Shown one piece after another: positions 45,534-54,442 of a stretch of 64,000 nt of DNA (positions within the stretch are counted from its first letter, which is position 1; each line of letters opens with the position of its first letter). The notes beneath the pieces were generated by a model. The model was not told the origin of the DNA. It saw only the letters and a list, made by a program, of their open reading frames with translations, and did no database searches. The stretch is taken from NCBI GenBank assembly GCA_964352215.1, contig CAYGRE010000004.1:97705-161704 (forward strand), written 5' to 3'. The DNA comes from CAWUKT01 sp964352215. Its GTDB lineage: Bacteria; Bacteroidota; Bacteroidia; J057; JADKCL01. The translations under genes and the position numbers were made by a program.

Positions 45534-46642
45534 ATATCAAAGTTTTTTAATGCCTGCGGGCGTATCAGGGGACCACGGTTAAAGTCAAGGAAACTCCGCT
45601 TGAAAAACCACGTCTCAAAGTCTGCAAATTCCTTTTCATGCGTTGTGAGCCAGTCCCCAAATTCGAGAGGAGCCCCATTCTGCATGAGCCAATAGTTGTA
45701 CGATTCGAGATGGCCACGCTTGTCCAGCAATTGGAGCCATTTGGTATAGGCAATACCCGCTTCAGGATTCCCCTCCTGCAACAGCAGATTAAATGCGTCG
45801 ATCTGGATCAGGTACAAGAGGTGAATGGAAAAGCTCGTTTCATTTACGGGGAGGGAAAGCGAATAAATTTCACTCATCAAAGCCTGAAGTTCACCGCCTC
45901 CGAAATTCCCAGCCGCGTCATCAGCCTTGCCAGAGCCGTGGAAGCGAAAGACGCAGGTCCCCATTCCACAGCGACAGGCTTTCTCGTAAGTTTCGAAGAT
46001 AAACCGGCTCACATCAGAGGCCCAGCCCGATTTCCTTTCCAGGTTGAGGTATTGCTCCGCGTACAGAATCGCCCAGCCATAGTTCTTTTGTCCGGCAAGG
46101 ACTTCTGCGGCCATGAGATAGTTCCGGGCAAAACCGGGTTCGATCAGGATTCCCTTTTCAAATTGGGCCATTGCTCCGGCCTCATCGTCATTTCCCAGCA
46201 ATACCAGCCCGTATTCGAAGTACAATTCTCCCGATTCAGGGTAGTTCTTCTGCCCGCTTTCCAGGATTTTGATGGCCTGCTTCTGCTTGTCCATGAGGTC
46301 AAGACAGGAAGCATAGATGCGGATGGCTTCGATTTGCTGAGGGCCCCTGAGTTTGCGGGAACGGCTTAGGGGCTGAACGATCCGCATGGAGGGACGGTAC
46401 TCCCGGTTCGCGAAGTAGGCGCGGGAGAGTTCCAATTGGTAGTCAACATTGCGCCGATCGTTGAAGGTCGCCTTTTCGAAGTATTCGATGGCCCGGTCAT
46501 ATTCCTCAGCCCGATAAGCTTTTCGGGCCTCACTGGCAAATTCTGTAGCCCGCTTCTTGTCTGCCCGCTGTGCAGGGAGGGCAATGCTGCTCGTTAGCAA
46601 TACCAGGAGGAGAAGAACATATTTAATCAGGGCCATTGACAT
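45530..46642 (-). CDS. Secreted TPR protein
   Basis: 370 residues with a signal peptide (MALIKYVLLLLVLLTSSIAL, then PAQ; either ATG 46642 or 46636 fits). TPR units run from about 30 to 215 (AEEYDRAIEYFEKATFNDRR, SGELYFEYGLVLLGNDDEAG, FEKGILIEPGFARNYLMAAE). The C-terminal half is helical without a recognised domain. The TAnnTTTG box at 46650-46657 is 8 bases from the first ATG, giving an almost leaderless transcript. It is co-transcribed with the DUF4286 gene. Confidence 0.85.
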   Translation of the reverse strand: MSMALIKYVLLLLVLLTSSIALPAQRADKKRATEFASEARKAYRAEEYDRAIEYFEKATFNDRRNVDYQLELSRAYFANREYRPSMRIVQPLSRSRKLRGPQQIEAIRIYASCLDLMDKQKQAIKILESGQKNYPESGELYFEYGLVLLGNDDEAGAMAQFEKGILIEPGFARNYLMAAEVLAGQKNYGWAILYAEQYLNLERKSGWASDVSRFIFETYEKACRCGMGTCVFRFHGSGKADDAAGNFGGGELQALMSEIYSLSLPVNETSFSIHLLYLIQIDAFNLLLQEGNPEAGIAYTKWLQLLDKRGHLESYNYWLMQNGAPLEFGDWLTTHEKEFADFETWFFKRSFLDFNRGPLIRPQALKNFDI

Positions 46643-46649
46643 TGAAAAG

Positions 46650-46657
46650 CAAATATA
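46650..46657 (-). promoter_or_regulatory. TAnnTTTG box of the TPR/DUF4286 operon
   Basis: TATATTTG on the minus strand is an exact -7 match, 7 bases before ATG 46642. A TTTG lies 13 bases further upstream, closer than the usual spacing. Confidence 0.45.
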
Positions 46658-46758
46658 CGGTTATCCTCTTCAAATTTTGCCCACTGAGACCAACCGGGGT
46701 AGTTCGGAAAAAGTTTAAGGATGCATCAGGTTTAGGGAGGAGGTGTTGGGTTATGCGA

Positions 46759-47343
46759 TCATTTACCTTTCATATCCGGACAAGTGGCAGAAGAAGATAC
46801 CCGTCGCATTTCAAACTCATCCTTTTCGGGTATTTCAGGGAGGCGGGAGAATGACAGGGTGGCCTTGCTTCGATTCTTTTCCTTGATAAATAAATATTCC
46901 AATTCGGTGTAAAAGGTCTTGAACTCATATTCATCCTTGGTATCCGGCAGGTACCAAATCTCTCCGTATTCCACCTCGACCTTCTCCGGTCCCCATTCAC
47001 GTACCACTCCGACTTTTCTGGTCGCTTCCTCTGCAAACTGGGAATATGTGGAAGAGATCACGGTGCTGTCTTCACAAAAGATGAGCTCGGTACGCAGTTG
47101 GAACATTTTCTTCCCTTTCCTGGCCACATTCGCAAATTTCCAGGCTCCGATATAATCATCGGGTATTTGAGCACAGGAAGTTCCAGCCGCCCCGAAAAAA
47201 AGCATCAGGAAAATGAGCAATACGGAGGAAAACCTGAATCTGGCGGACCCGGATCTGGTCGACCCGGATCTGGTCGACTTGGATCTGGTTGACCAGGATC
47301 TGGTTGACTTGGATCTGAATGGCTTGGGTTTGAGGGCCTTCAT
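46759..47343 (-). CDS. Secreted hypothetical protein with a repeat-encoded basic N-terminus
   Basis: 194 residues. The first 40 are Arg/Ser/Thr-rich, made of STRS-type units (STRSWSTRSKSTRSGSTRSG) encoded by 15-bp DNA repeats. A signal helix follows (SSVLLIFLMLFFGAAGTSCA). The mature part (DDYIGAWKFANVARKGKKMF, EVEYGEIWYLPDTKDEYEF) resembles lipocalin-like or DUF-type small beta-barrels. I recognise no named family. No internal Met allows a shorter signal peptide, so the long basic n-region appears real. Confidence 0.75.
   Translation of the reverse strand: MKALKPKPFRSKSTRSWSTRSKSTRSGSTRSGSARFRFSSVLLIFLMLFFGAAGTSCAQIPDDYIGAWKFANVARKGKKMFQLRTELIFCEDSTVISSTYSQFAEEATRKVGVVREWGPEKVEVEYGEIWYLPDTKDEYEFKTFYTELEYLFIKEKNRSKATLSFSRLPEIPEKDEFEMRRVSSSATCPDMKGK
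47236..47317 (-). repeat. 15-bp tandem repeat array in a 5' coding end
   Basis: On the plus strand, GGATCTGGTCGACCC and its variants repeat at 47236, 47251, 47266, 47281, 47296 and 47311 (five full copies and one partial). Each adds five residues of the STRS type to the basic segment before the signal helix. Confidence 0.85.
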
Positions 47344-47433
47344 CTATTGAATGAATACCTTCCAGTAACGGGGGCTACCTGGTCAAGGGGCACAAGCTAT
47401 CAGCTCGCGCAGCTGTCAGGGTACCAATAGCTA

Positions 47434-48999
47434 TCAGCGTACCAGAAGACGTTCTACATGCACCTCTCCACCTGTCTCCGCTCGCAAAAGATACAAGCCG
47501 GCGGCGAGGTTGGTAGTAAGCAAATGGGTCTGAGAGCTCCCCTCAGTCAATTCCTGAGACAATACGACCCGTCCAGAAGCGTCAAATACCTGAATCATAC
47601 CGGCCTCTACGGCGGGGTGGTGCAGCCATGTTTCACCTTCCGCTGGATGCGGAGCGACATGCCACAAGTCTGTGACAGGCTCCTCGACCGCAGTAGGAAT
47701 GTTCCCGCAGTTCACATTCATGGTGAAGGAGGTCTGGGTGAGATCCCAGGGCAGGGGTAGCACTGTAACCGGCACATTGGATACCGAAACATTGTCCGGA
47801 AGGCTTTGGATTGTGGAAGTAATGTCCGAAACGGTCATTGTCGTACTGCTGGGGCTGCAAAGTCCATTTCCGTTGGCGTCAATCAGGTTGACGAAATTGT
47901 CGTCGCCAGCCACTCCACCCCAACCGACTCCGTAAAGGCCACCATTTTGGACTGCGGAACCTTCATAGCCAATGCCGGCATAATTAGAACTGGGAGGAAG
48001 TGCTTTTTGAGCAGAAATAAAATTGCCGGAGAGGTCAAACTGACTTACCAGGAGATAATTGAACCGGGGAACCGGGTTGGTGCCTACGGGTCGTGAGGCC
48101 GGATGGAGGAGGGTCATGCCATTGTTGCCATCCAATCGATAGCCGCTCACTTCCTCCGTGTCCAATGTACTTGAAGAGGCTGTTTTCATCCAGAGCAGAT
48201 AACCGGACGGGCTTAACATCGTCATCCAGACATCACGCCAGCCATCGGTATTGCCAAGCCCACCCAAAACCATGTAATTTCCGTTCGGGGTTTGGAAGAT
48301 GTGCTTGGCATATCCCTGCGCATTGCCATTGTCATAATGGTGGTGGCTGACCATATTCCCATTGTCGTCAATCAGGTAGACACTCAGGGTCCTGTCGGTG
48401 GTAATCATCATGTACTGGTTGTTCCCGATCTGAGTGCCATTGTAGATGGTTGCGGTTCCGGCATGGGTGGTATTCGCGAATTGCTTGGACCAGAGCACAT
48501 TCCCGTCTTTATCCATTCGAATCACGATATTCTCTCCGACACATTCGCCCCCCAGAATCAGAAAGCCATTGTCGTAAGCCGGAATAATCTTAAACGCCCG
48601 CAGCAAAGCTATATTCACTGGATTGTAGGAGACACTTTTCTTCCAGACCAGATTGCCAGCCAGGTCAAATTTAAGCAGGGCTATCTGGGAATTCTGGGTT
48701 CCTTCCACTCCGGCCATCACCAGGTGGTTGTCATTGGTTTCAATGATATCACTGGTCGAGACCAGGCTGTCAATATTGTAAGACCAGACCGGATTCATAT
48801 TGGCGTCGACCTTCAGGATGGCAGCGTCGTAGTAGCCCGCCTGGATCATGGCAAAGCCTTGGTCGGAGGTGGCTACGATATCCTTCCATCCTCCGGGATC
48901 AACCGGGCCGGAATAACTGGCAAAGAAAGTTGACTGTGCGGAAAGGGAGGAAGGGCTTAGGATGAGAGTCAATAAAAGGCAGGTAAGCAAATGTTTCAT
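47434..48999 (-). CDS. T9SS-exported propeller-like protein
   Basis: 521 residues from ATG 48999 (MKHLLTCLLLTLILSPSSLS, then AQ); the longer frame from 49038 adds only polar residues. Repeats such as DAAILKVDANMNPVWSYNID, IALLKFDLAGNLVWKKSV and IVIRMDKDGNVLWSKQF form a PQQ-like propeller. The C-terminus is a sorting domain (HPAEGETWLHHPAVE, MIQVFDASGRVVLSQEL, AAGLYLLRAETGG). It is expected on the cell surface or secreted. It resembles the truncated gene at 1-781. No enzymatic motif was seen. Confidence 0.9.
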   Translation of the reverse strand: MKHLLTCLLLTLILSPSSLSAQSTFFASYSGPVDPGGWKDIVATSDQGFAMIQAGYYDAAILKVDANMNPVWSYNIDSLVSTSDIIETNDNHLVMAGVEGTQNSQIALLKFDLAGNLVWKKSVSYNPVNIALLRAFKIIPAYDNGFLILGGECVGENIVIRMDKDGNVLWSKQFANTTHAGTATIYNGTQIGNNQYMMITTDRTLSVYLIDDNGNMVSHHHYDNGNAQGYAKHIFQTPNGNYMVLGGLGNTDGWRDVWMTMLSPSGYLLWMKTASSSTLDTEEVSGYRLDGNNGMTLLHPASRPVGTNPVPRFNYLLVSQFDLSGNFISAQKALPPSSNYAGIGYEGSAVQNGGLYGVGWGGVAGDDNFVNLIDANGNGLCSPSSTTMTVSDITSTIQSLPDNVSVSNVPVTVLPLPWDLTQTSFTMNVNCGNIPTAVEEPVTDLWHVAPHPAEGETWLHHPAVEAGMIQVFDASGRVVLSQELTEGSSQTHLLTTNLAAGLYLLRAETGGEVHVERLLVR

Positions 49000-49198
49000 G
49001 ACAGGGTATGTGTACAGTTGGAAAAAGTGTTGATCCAAACGCTAAATTAGAATCCTGATCTTCGAATCCAACGGAACGGTGTTCATCCGCACGAATCGAT
49101 GTATGAATCGCCATTGGAGAGGTTTGAGATACCGAATGCGAACCCTGTTCCATGTAATCCAAACTCGTTTTTCCTCTTCCTCTATTCCCCAGTTTATT

Positions 49199-49206
49199 TA
49201 ACTTTG
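49199..49206 (+). promoter_or_regulatory. TAnnTTTG box of the gldA operon
   Basis: TAACTTTG matches the -7 element and lies 58 bases before the gldA ATG. No clear -33 TTTG was seen. Confidence 0.45.
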
Positions 49207-49264
49207 CCGCTTGTGCCGGGGAATGTTACGTTTCCCGCTTAGTTTGAAGGAATCAGAAGCGACC

Positions 49265-50191
49265 ATGGGAATTTCGGTAAAAAATCTCACCAAAATCTAC
49301 GGTATACAGCGGGCCATCGATGAGGTCAGCTTTGAGATTGAGCCGGGCGAAATCGTTGGGTTCCTAGGACCGAATGGGGCCGGTAAAACGACCACCATGA
49401 AGATCATCACCTGTTTCCTTTCCCCCAGCAGCGGAACCATGGAAATTGATGACCTCAATATATTCGACCATTCACTGGAGATCCGCAACAAGATCGGCTA
49501 CCTCCCGGAAAACAATCCGCTCTACCTGGACATGTACGTCCATGAATTTCTGCGTTTTGTAGGCCGTCTGTATAAGATGGACCGGAAAACGCTACAAGCA
49601 CGGGTGGACAAGGTGATCGAAATGACGGGCCTGGGACGGGAACAACACAAGAAAATCGGGGCATTGTCAAAGGGATATCGACAACGGGTAGGCCTTTCAC
49701 AAGCGCTGATCCACGATCCTGAGATTCTTATCCTCGATGAACCGACTACAGGACTTGATCCCAACCAAATCGTGGAGATTCGGAACCTGATCAAGGAGAT
49801 CAGCAAGGAGAAGACGATCATCTTTTCGACCCATATCCTTCAGGAAGTGGAAGCGATTGCCGATCGGGTCATCATCATCAACCGGGGTAAAATCGTGGTC
49901 GATGAACCGCTTGCTGAACTCCAGCGGAGCAACGAGCAACTGATCCTGAGAGTCGGCTTTGAAAAGCCGGGTTTCGATTTCACCTCCCTGGTTCAGGGAC
50001 ACGAAGACATCCTGATTCAAGCCCAGAGTGAACGCGAATTCACGCTGTCGATGCCGATCGGAACCGACCTCCGGCCCGGAATCATGGAGGCCAGCATCGC
50101 CGCCAACAACCCCATTGACCTCATGCAGAAAGACCAACGAACCTTGGAAGAAATATTCAGAAATCTGACCACCAATACGGCTCAATCATAG
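49265..50191 (+). CDS. gldA: Gliding-associated ABC transporter ATPase GldA
   Basis: 308 residues from ATG 49265; the earlier in-frame start lacks homology. Walker A is GPNGAGKTTTM (about 36-46), the signature region is ALSKGYRQRVGLSQAL, Walker B is ILILDEPTTGLD and the switch His is in FSTHILQEVE. It pairs with GldF and GldG, encoded next, as an ABC-2-type complex needed for gliding in Flavobacterium. The gldF GTG overlaps its stop by one base (TAGTG). Confidence 0.93.
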   Translation: MGISVKNLTKIYGIQRAIDEVSFEIEPGEIVGFLGPNGAGKTTTMKIITCFLSPSSGTMEIDDLNIFDHSLEIRNKIGYLPENNPLYLDMYVHEFLRFVGRLYKMDRKTLQARVDKVIEMTGLGREQHKKIGALSKGYRQRVGLSQALIHDPEILILDEPTTGLDPNQIVEIRNLIKEISKEKTIIFSTHILQEVEAIADRVIIINRGKIVVDEPLAELQRSNEQLILRVGFEKPGFDFTSLVQGHEDILIQAQSEREFTLSMPIGTDLRPGIMEASIAANNPIDLMQKDQRTLEEIFRNLTTNTAQS

Positions 50192-50991
50192 TGGGGAACG
50201 TCATCACCATATTCCGCAAAGAAGTCGCGACCTTTTTCAACTCATTGGTCGGCTATATTGTCCTCGGTGCCTTTGTGGTACTGGCGGGCCTGTTCTTCTG
50301 GGTGTTTGATGGGGGGGCACTCACCTCGGGACTGGCCAATATGGACATGCTCTTTGGGTCCACGCCTTACCTTTTCCTCTTTCTGATCCCGGCCATTACG
50401 ATGGGTTCATTTTCAGAAGAAAACTCCAACGGTACGATTGAAACCCTGATGACCAAACCGGTGACGGACTGGCAGGTCATCCTCGGAAAATACCTGAGCG
50501 CTGCCTTTGTGGTGTTGGTGGCCTTGCTGCCGACCCTCATCTATTATATGACTCTGGTTGATCTGGCCGAAGACCCCAGCACCCTGACCCAGGTGCAACC
50601 CCAGGGAAATTTCCTCAAGGAGATGACTGGCCCGACCTATACTTCCCGGCTTGACCACGGCCCCATCATTGGTGCCTATATCGGCCTCTTCTGCCTGGGA
50701 CTGATCTTCTCCGCTTTTGGCATTCTCGCCAGTGCACTGAGCCGCAACCAAGTGGTCGCCTTTATCATTGCCTCTCTGGGAAGTTTTGTCCTCTTTGATG
50801 GATTGACTTTCTTTTCGGAGGTGGAAGCTCTCCAGGGATTTGGCGTTACCATCGCGCGACTGGGCATCTCATCACATTTTGAGTCCATCAGCAAGGGGCT
50901 GGTCGACACCCGGGACATCGTCTATTTCCTGAGTGCGATCTCCATCCTGTTGATATTGACCCGCCTTGTCCTTACCCTCAAACGCCGCTAA
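50191..50991 (+). CDS. gldF: Gliding-associated ABC permease GldF
   Basis: 266 residues, GTG start overlapping the gldA stop. Six hydrophobic segments are visible, including GYIVLGAFVVLAGLFFWVFD, YLFLFLIPAITMGSFSEE and GAYIGLFCLGLIFSAFGILA. SFSEENSNGTIETLMTKPVT is the conserved ABC-2 membrane motif. It forms the inner-membrane channel of GldAFG. The next gene starts 3 bases after its stop. Confidence 0.92.
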   Translation: MGNVITIFRKEVATFFNSLVGYIVLGAFVVLAGLFFWVFDGGALTSGLANMDMLFGSTPYLFLFLIPAITMGSFSEENSNGTIETLMTKPVTDWQVILGKYLSAAFVVLVALLPTLIYYMTLVDLAEDPSTLTQVQPQGNFLKEMTGPTYTSRLDHGPIIGAYIGLFCLGLIFSAFGILASALSRNQVVAFIIASLGSFVLFDGLTFFSEVEALQGFGVTIARLGISSHFESISKGLVDTRDIVYFLSAISILLILTRLVLTLKRR

Positions 50992-50994
50992 GTC

Positions 50995-52692
50995 ATGAAC
51001 CGCAAAAAGAGAACAAATATCGTTTTGCAGCTCATCCTGGTTTTGGGGATCATCGTGGTGGTCAACCTGCTTGGGGCGAATTTCTTCACCCGGATTGACC
51101 TGACCGATGACAGCCGACATACCATCTCCGACCCCACCCGCGAACTGCTGGCCAATCTGAAGCATGAGGTGCTGGTCACCATCTTCTTTGGAGGCAATCT
51201 CCCCCCCTATTATGAAGAATACGAGGAGTCCATGGAAAATATGCTCGAGGAGATGCGCCTCAGTTCCAATGGTCTCTTTGACTACCAGTTCGTCGATCCT
51301 GCCGATGACCCGGAAATATTTGAACGATTTGCCCGCAACGGTTTCCCACCTGTCCCCCTTTCGGTGCAGACTTCGTTTACCTCCCAGGAAAAGGTAATGG
51401 TACTTCCTTATGCGGAGTTCAGCTATCAGAAGCGCAATTCGATGCTCAACCTGATTCAGAATGCTTACAGCAGCCAGCAGGATGGGATTCAGATTTATGT
51501 GGATGAAGCCATGCGCCGCTTTGAGTACACCATCATCGCTGAGGTCTTCAACCTTACCCGTGACCAATACCGGACCGTCGGGTTGCTCAAGGGACATGGT
51601 GAATACCAGGTGGATGATCTTGGTGACCTCTACCGGGACACGGATCGTTATTACAATTTTATCCAGGTGGACCTGCGCAATGGCAAGGCGATCGGTCCCT
51701 CTATCCTGGACCTGTTGATTGTGGCTCAGCCTGACACGGCCCTCTCAGACCGCGAGGTTTATGAAATCGACCAATACCTGATGCGTGGGGGCCAGGTCCT
51801 CTTCCTGATGGACTTCCAGCGGGTAGACTTCACCGTTGGTGAGCAGCGAAGTGCCATGACCTTTCTGCGCAATACCAATCTGGACCAGTTCTTTATGGAC
51901 CACGGCATGAAGCTCAACTACAATCTGATCAATGACTTCTCGCATGGGAAGCTGGCTGTGGGCTCTATGTCAGCCGCTTTTGGAAATGAAAATGTCCAGG
52001 TGAACTGGCCTTACTTCCCCATGATCCGGGACTTGTCCAACCACCCCACTACCCGCTATATCGGCAAGGTGCTGATGCGTTATGCATCCTCGATCGATAC
52101 CTTCCCTTCCGCTGAAAACGTCACTAAGACGGTATTGATGCGCAGTGGTACGCCCACCCGCCTCCGGGACGGTTCCCAGTTTATCGAACTGGCGGATGAG
52201 GTCGCCCGGTTGAAGAGCGGAGCTGCGAACCAGTTCTACGACAAGCCTGGGCAGATCACTGGTATTCTGGCCGAAGGGCAGTTCCAGTCGATTTGGCAAA
52301 ACCGCCGTCCCCCTACCGACAGCGCCGCCCCCATTCCACCTTCAGAACCCTATTTGAAAAGTAGTTATGCCGGAGAGACTCCCCGCTTTGTCCTCATTTC
52401 CGATGGCGAATTTGCCAAGGGAAGCCGGGGACCGGATGGCCGTCTTTATCTCCCGGTCGAGAATAAAATTATGATGCAGAACCTGATCGACTATATGAGT
52501 GGTCAGGACCTGCTCACCCGTCTACGCCCCCGGGCCTTCAACGAGCGCAAAGTTGATGCCGGCAAGGTGGAAGGTAATCGCCTCAAGATTCAACTGTTGA
52601 ATATCGGTTTTCCATTGATTCTGGTATTGCTTTTTGGCATTGTCCGCGGATACCTGCGCCGCCGCAAAAATGCTCAAAGGGCTACCCATTAA
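50995..52692 (+). CDS. gldG: Gliding-associated ABC accessory protein GldG
   Basis: 565 residues. An N-terminal membrane helix (VLQLILVLGIIVVVNLLG) is followed by RIDLTDDSRHTISDPTRELL and a periplasmic DUF/ABC_transp_aux domain (VLVTIFFGGNLPPYYEEYEE, VGLLKGHGEYQ, VYEIDQYLMRGGQVLFLMD). A C-terminal helix (LNIGFPLILVLLFGIVRGYL) ends in a basic tail. Together with GldA and GldF it forms the gliding or T9SS-associated exporter-like complex. A DUF4340 gene follows at 31 bp. Confidence 0.93.
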   Translation: MNRKKRTNIVLQLILVLGIIVVVNLLGANFFTRIDLTDDSRHTISDPTRELLANLKHEVLVTIFFGGNLPPYYEEYEESMENMLEEMRLSSNGLFDYQFVDPADDPEIFERFARNGFPPVPLSVQTSFTSQEKVMVLPYAEFSYQKRNSMLNLIQNAYSSQQDGIQIYVDEAMRRFEYTIIAEVFNLTRDQYRTVGLLKGHGEYQVDDLGDLYRDTDRYYNFIQVDLRNGKAIGPSILDLLIVAQPDTALSDREVYEIDQYLMRGGQVLFLMDFQRVDFTVGEQRSAMTFLRNTNLDQFFMDHGMKLNYNLINDFSHGKLAVGSMSAAFGNENVQVNWPYFPMIRDLSNHPTTRYIGKVLMRYASSIDTFPSAENVTKTVLMRSGTPTRLRDGSQFIELADEVARLKSGAANQFYDKPGQITGILAEGQFQSIWQNRRPPTDSAAPIPPSEPYLKSSYAGETPRFVLISDGEFAKGSRGPDGRLYLPVENKIMMQNLIDYMSGQDLLTRLRPRAFNERKVDAGKVEGNRLKIQLLNIGFPLILVLLFGIVRGYLRRRKNAQRATH

Positions 52693-52722
52693 CCGTTCTG
52701 CGGAACGTAAGTCTTAAGAAGA

Positions 52723-53700
52723 ATGAAACGTACTACCATTATCCTGAGCGCACTTTTGCTCATCCTTGTTGCAGGCTATTTTATATATCTCAGCACTGGA
52801 AGTGAGCCCGACAATATCTTTCACATAGATGACTCAAGCCTGGTGACCGAGATCGAGATGGAGAAGGTTTCCCGTGGGGCATCAGCTGAGAAGATGGTGT
52901 TGACCAAGGATGAAACGGGAACCTGGATGGTCAATGGTGAGTACACTGCTATCCCCACCAAGGTGGAGAATATCCTGAAAACGATGACGCAGATCAGGGT
53001 CAAGGGAAGCGTGGAAAAGGCTGGTCAGGAAAGTGGCTTGCAATTGCTTAAAAAGAGCCATACCAGGGTAAAGATCAGTGGAGCAGACGGTGAAATGAAA
53101 GAATATCTGATCGGGGCGACCGATAGCCAGCACAATGCCAATCTGATGATGGTCGATGGAGCCGACAAGATCTACCTGGTGGGAAAGCCAGGATTCACGG
53201 GTTATGTGTCGGTGTTCTACAATACAAATGCGCTCGAGTGGCGGGAACGTACCCTCTTTAACCTGACGCCACAAAATATCAAACGGATCAGCGTTGCCTA
53301 CCCAACCACTCCCGAAGAATTGGGTTTTGAGTTGCGCCGTGATGCCGATGGTGATCCCTGGATGCTGGGAGAAGGTGTCCTGGCGAATATGGACCAGACC
53401 TCTAATTTTATGAATCTGTTTGAAGGCAAGATTTCTGCAGAAAGCTTCGCCAATGAAGCATTCCCGGGCATTCGCGATTCACTTCCCCGCCGGGAGCCTG
53501 ATGTTGTCTTCGAGTATGAAACCCTCAGCGGTAAGGCCGGGAGCCTGAAACTCTTCACCCGTCCGGATAATGTCAACAATTACTTTGGCTACCTGGAGGG
53601 CAGACCGGAATTGTACACCATCCAACGATTTGTCATGGACAAGTTCCTGAAGACCCGCTCCTTTTTTGCAGGAGAGGTGATGGTCAAGGAACCGACCTGA
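52723..53700 (+). CDS. DUF4340 domain membrane-anchored protein
   Basis: 325 residues. The N-terminal membrane anchor is TIILSALLLILVAGYFIYLS. Two tandem DUF4340-type halves follow, marked by VLTKDETGTWMVNGEYTAIP, then YLIGATDSQHNANLMMVDGA and KIYLVGKPGF. DUF4340 genes often follow GldG-like ABC_transp_aux genes in many phyla, as here. The protein is probably a periplasmic part of that ABC complex. Confidence 0.9.
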   Translation: MKRTTIILSALLLILVAGYFIYLSTGSEPDNIFHIDDSSLVTEIEMEKVSRGASAEKMVLTKDETGTWMVNGEYTAIPTKVENILKTMTQIRVKGSVEKAGQESGLQLLKKSHTRVKISGADGEMKEYLIGATDSQHNANLMMVDGADKIYLVGKPGFTGYVSVFYNTNALEWRERTLFNLTPQNIKRISVAYPTTPEELGFELRRDADGDPWMLGEGVLANMDQTSNFMNLFEGKISAESFANEAFPGIRDSLPRREPDVVFEYETLSGKAGSLKLFTRPDNVNNYFGYLEGRPELYTIQRFVMDKFLKTRSFFAGEVMVKEPT

Positions 53701-53710
53701 TCGGTACACC

Positions 53711-54442
53711 ATGGGGAATTTATCCGGTAAGACTGTACTTATCCTCGGGGCCAACTCCGATGTGGCGAAACAAATGCTTCTCTTGTACGCGGAGCGAGGC
53801 GACAGAGTCATCGCGGCCTCCAGAAGCACCAAACAGATCGACCAATTTGTTCAGGAACACCAGCTGTCAGAACAGGTAGAGGTCCTCTTTTTTGATGCGG
53901 TTGATTTCAATAGCCATCTTCCCTTCTACCAATCCCTTCCCGAAAAGCCCCAAACAGTTGTTTATGCTGCGGGTTTTCTCGTGCAAAATGACCGGGCGCT
54001 CAGGAATTGGGAGGACACTTTCCGCATGATGCAGGTACATTATGCCGGTGCGGTTTCCATCCTGAACATGATCGCCACCGATCCCGAAAACCCCAATTTG
54101 GAACGTATCGTTGGGCTCTCGTCATTGTCGGGAGTCAGGGGACGCAAAAGTAATTTCATATATGGTAGTAGCAAAGCCGGGTTTACCACCTATCTGGCCG
54201 GGCTTCGTCAGGAGTTGGCAGCGCGAAAAATTGTGGTTCAGGTAGTGATCTCCGGGTATATCAGAACTAAGATCAATGTAGGTCTGGACCTGAACGAATC
54301 TCTGATTATGGAACCGGAATTTGTAGCCCAAAAGATTGTTGGGGCGGGGAAAGGATTTCGGATCATCCCCGGCTGGAAGTGGAAAATCATTTATCAGATC
54401 CTCAAACGGCTCCCGGAAAGATGGGTGGCAAAGCTACCCTAG
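53711..54442 (+). CDS. Short-chain dehydrogenase/reductase
   Basis: 243 residues. The nucleotide motif is VLILGANSDVAKQM, a variant of TGxxxGxG. NAG is replaced by YAAGFL, the catalytic Ser lies in GLSSLSGVRG, and YGSSK holds the Tyr and Lys. The layout resembles DprE2-like epimerase reductases, but the substrate is not certain. Its last 9 bases overlap the convergent histidine kinase gene. Confidence 0.88.
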   Translation: MGNLSGKTVLILGANSDVAKQMLLLYAERGDRVIAASRSTKQIDQFVQEHQLSEQVEVLFFDAVDFNSHLPFYQSLPEKPQTVVYAAGFLVQNDRALRNWEDTFRMMQVHYAGAVSILNMIATDPENPNLERIVGLSSLSGVRGRKSNFIYGSSKAGFTTYLAGLRQELAARKIVVQVVISGYIRTKINVGLDLNESLIMEPEFVAQKIVGAGKGFRIIPGWKWKIIYQILKRLPERWVAKLP

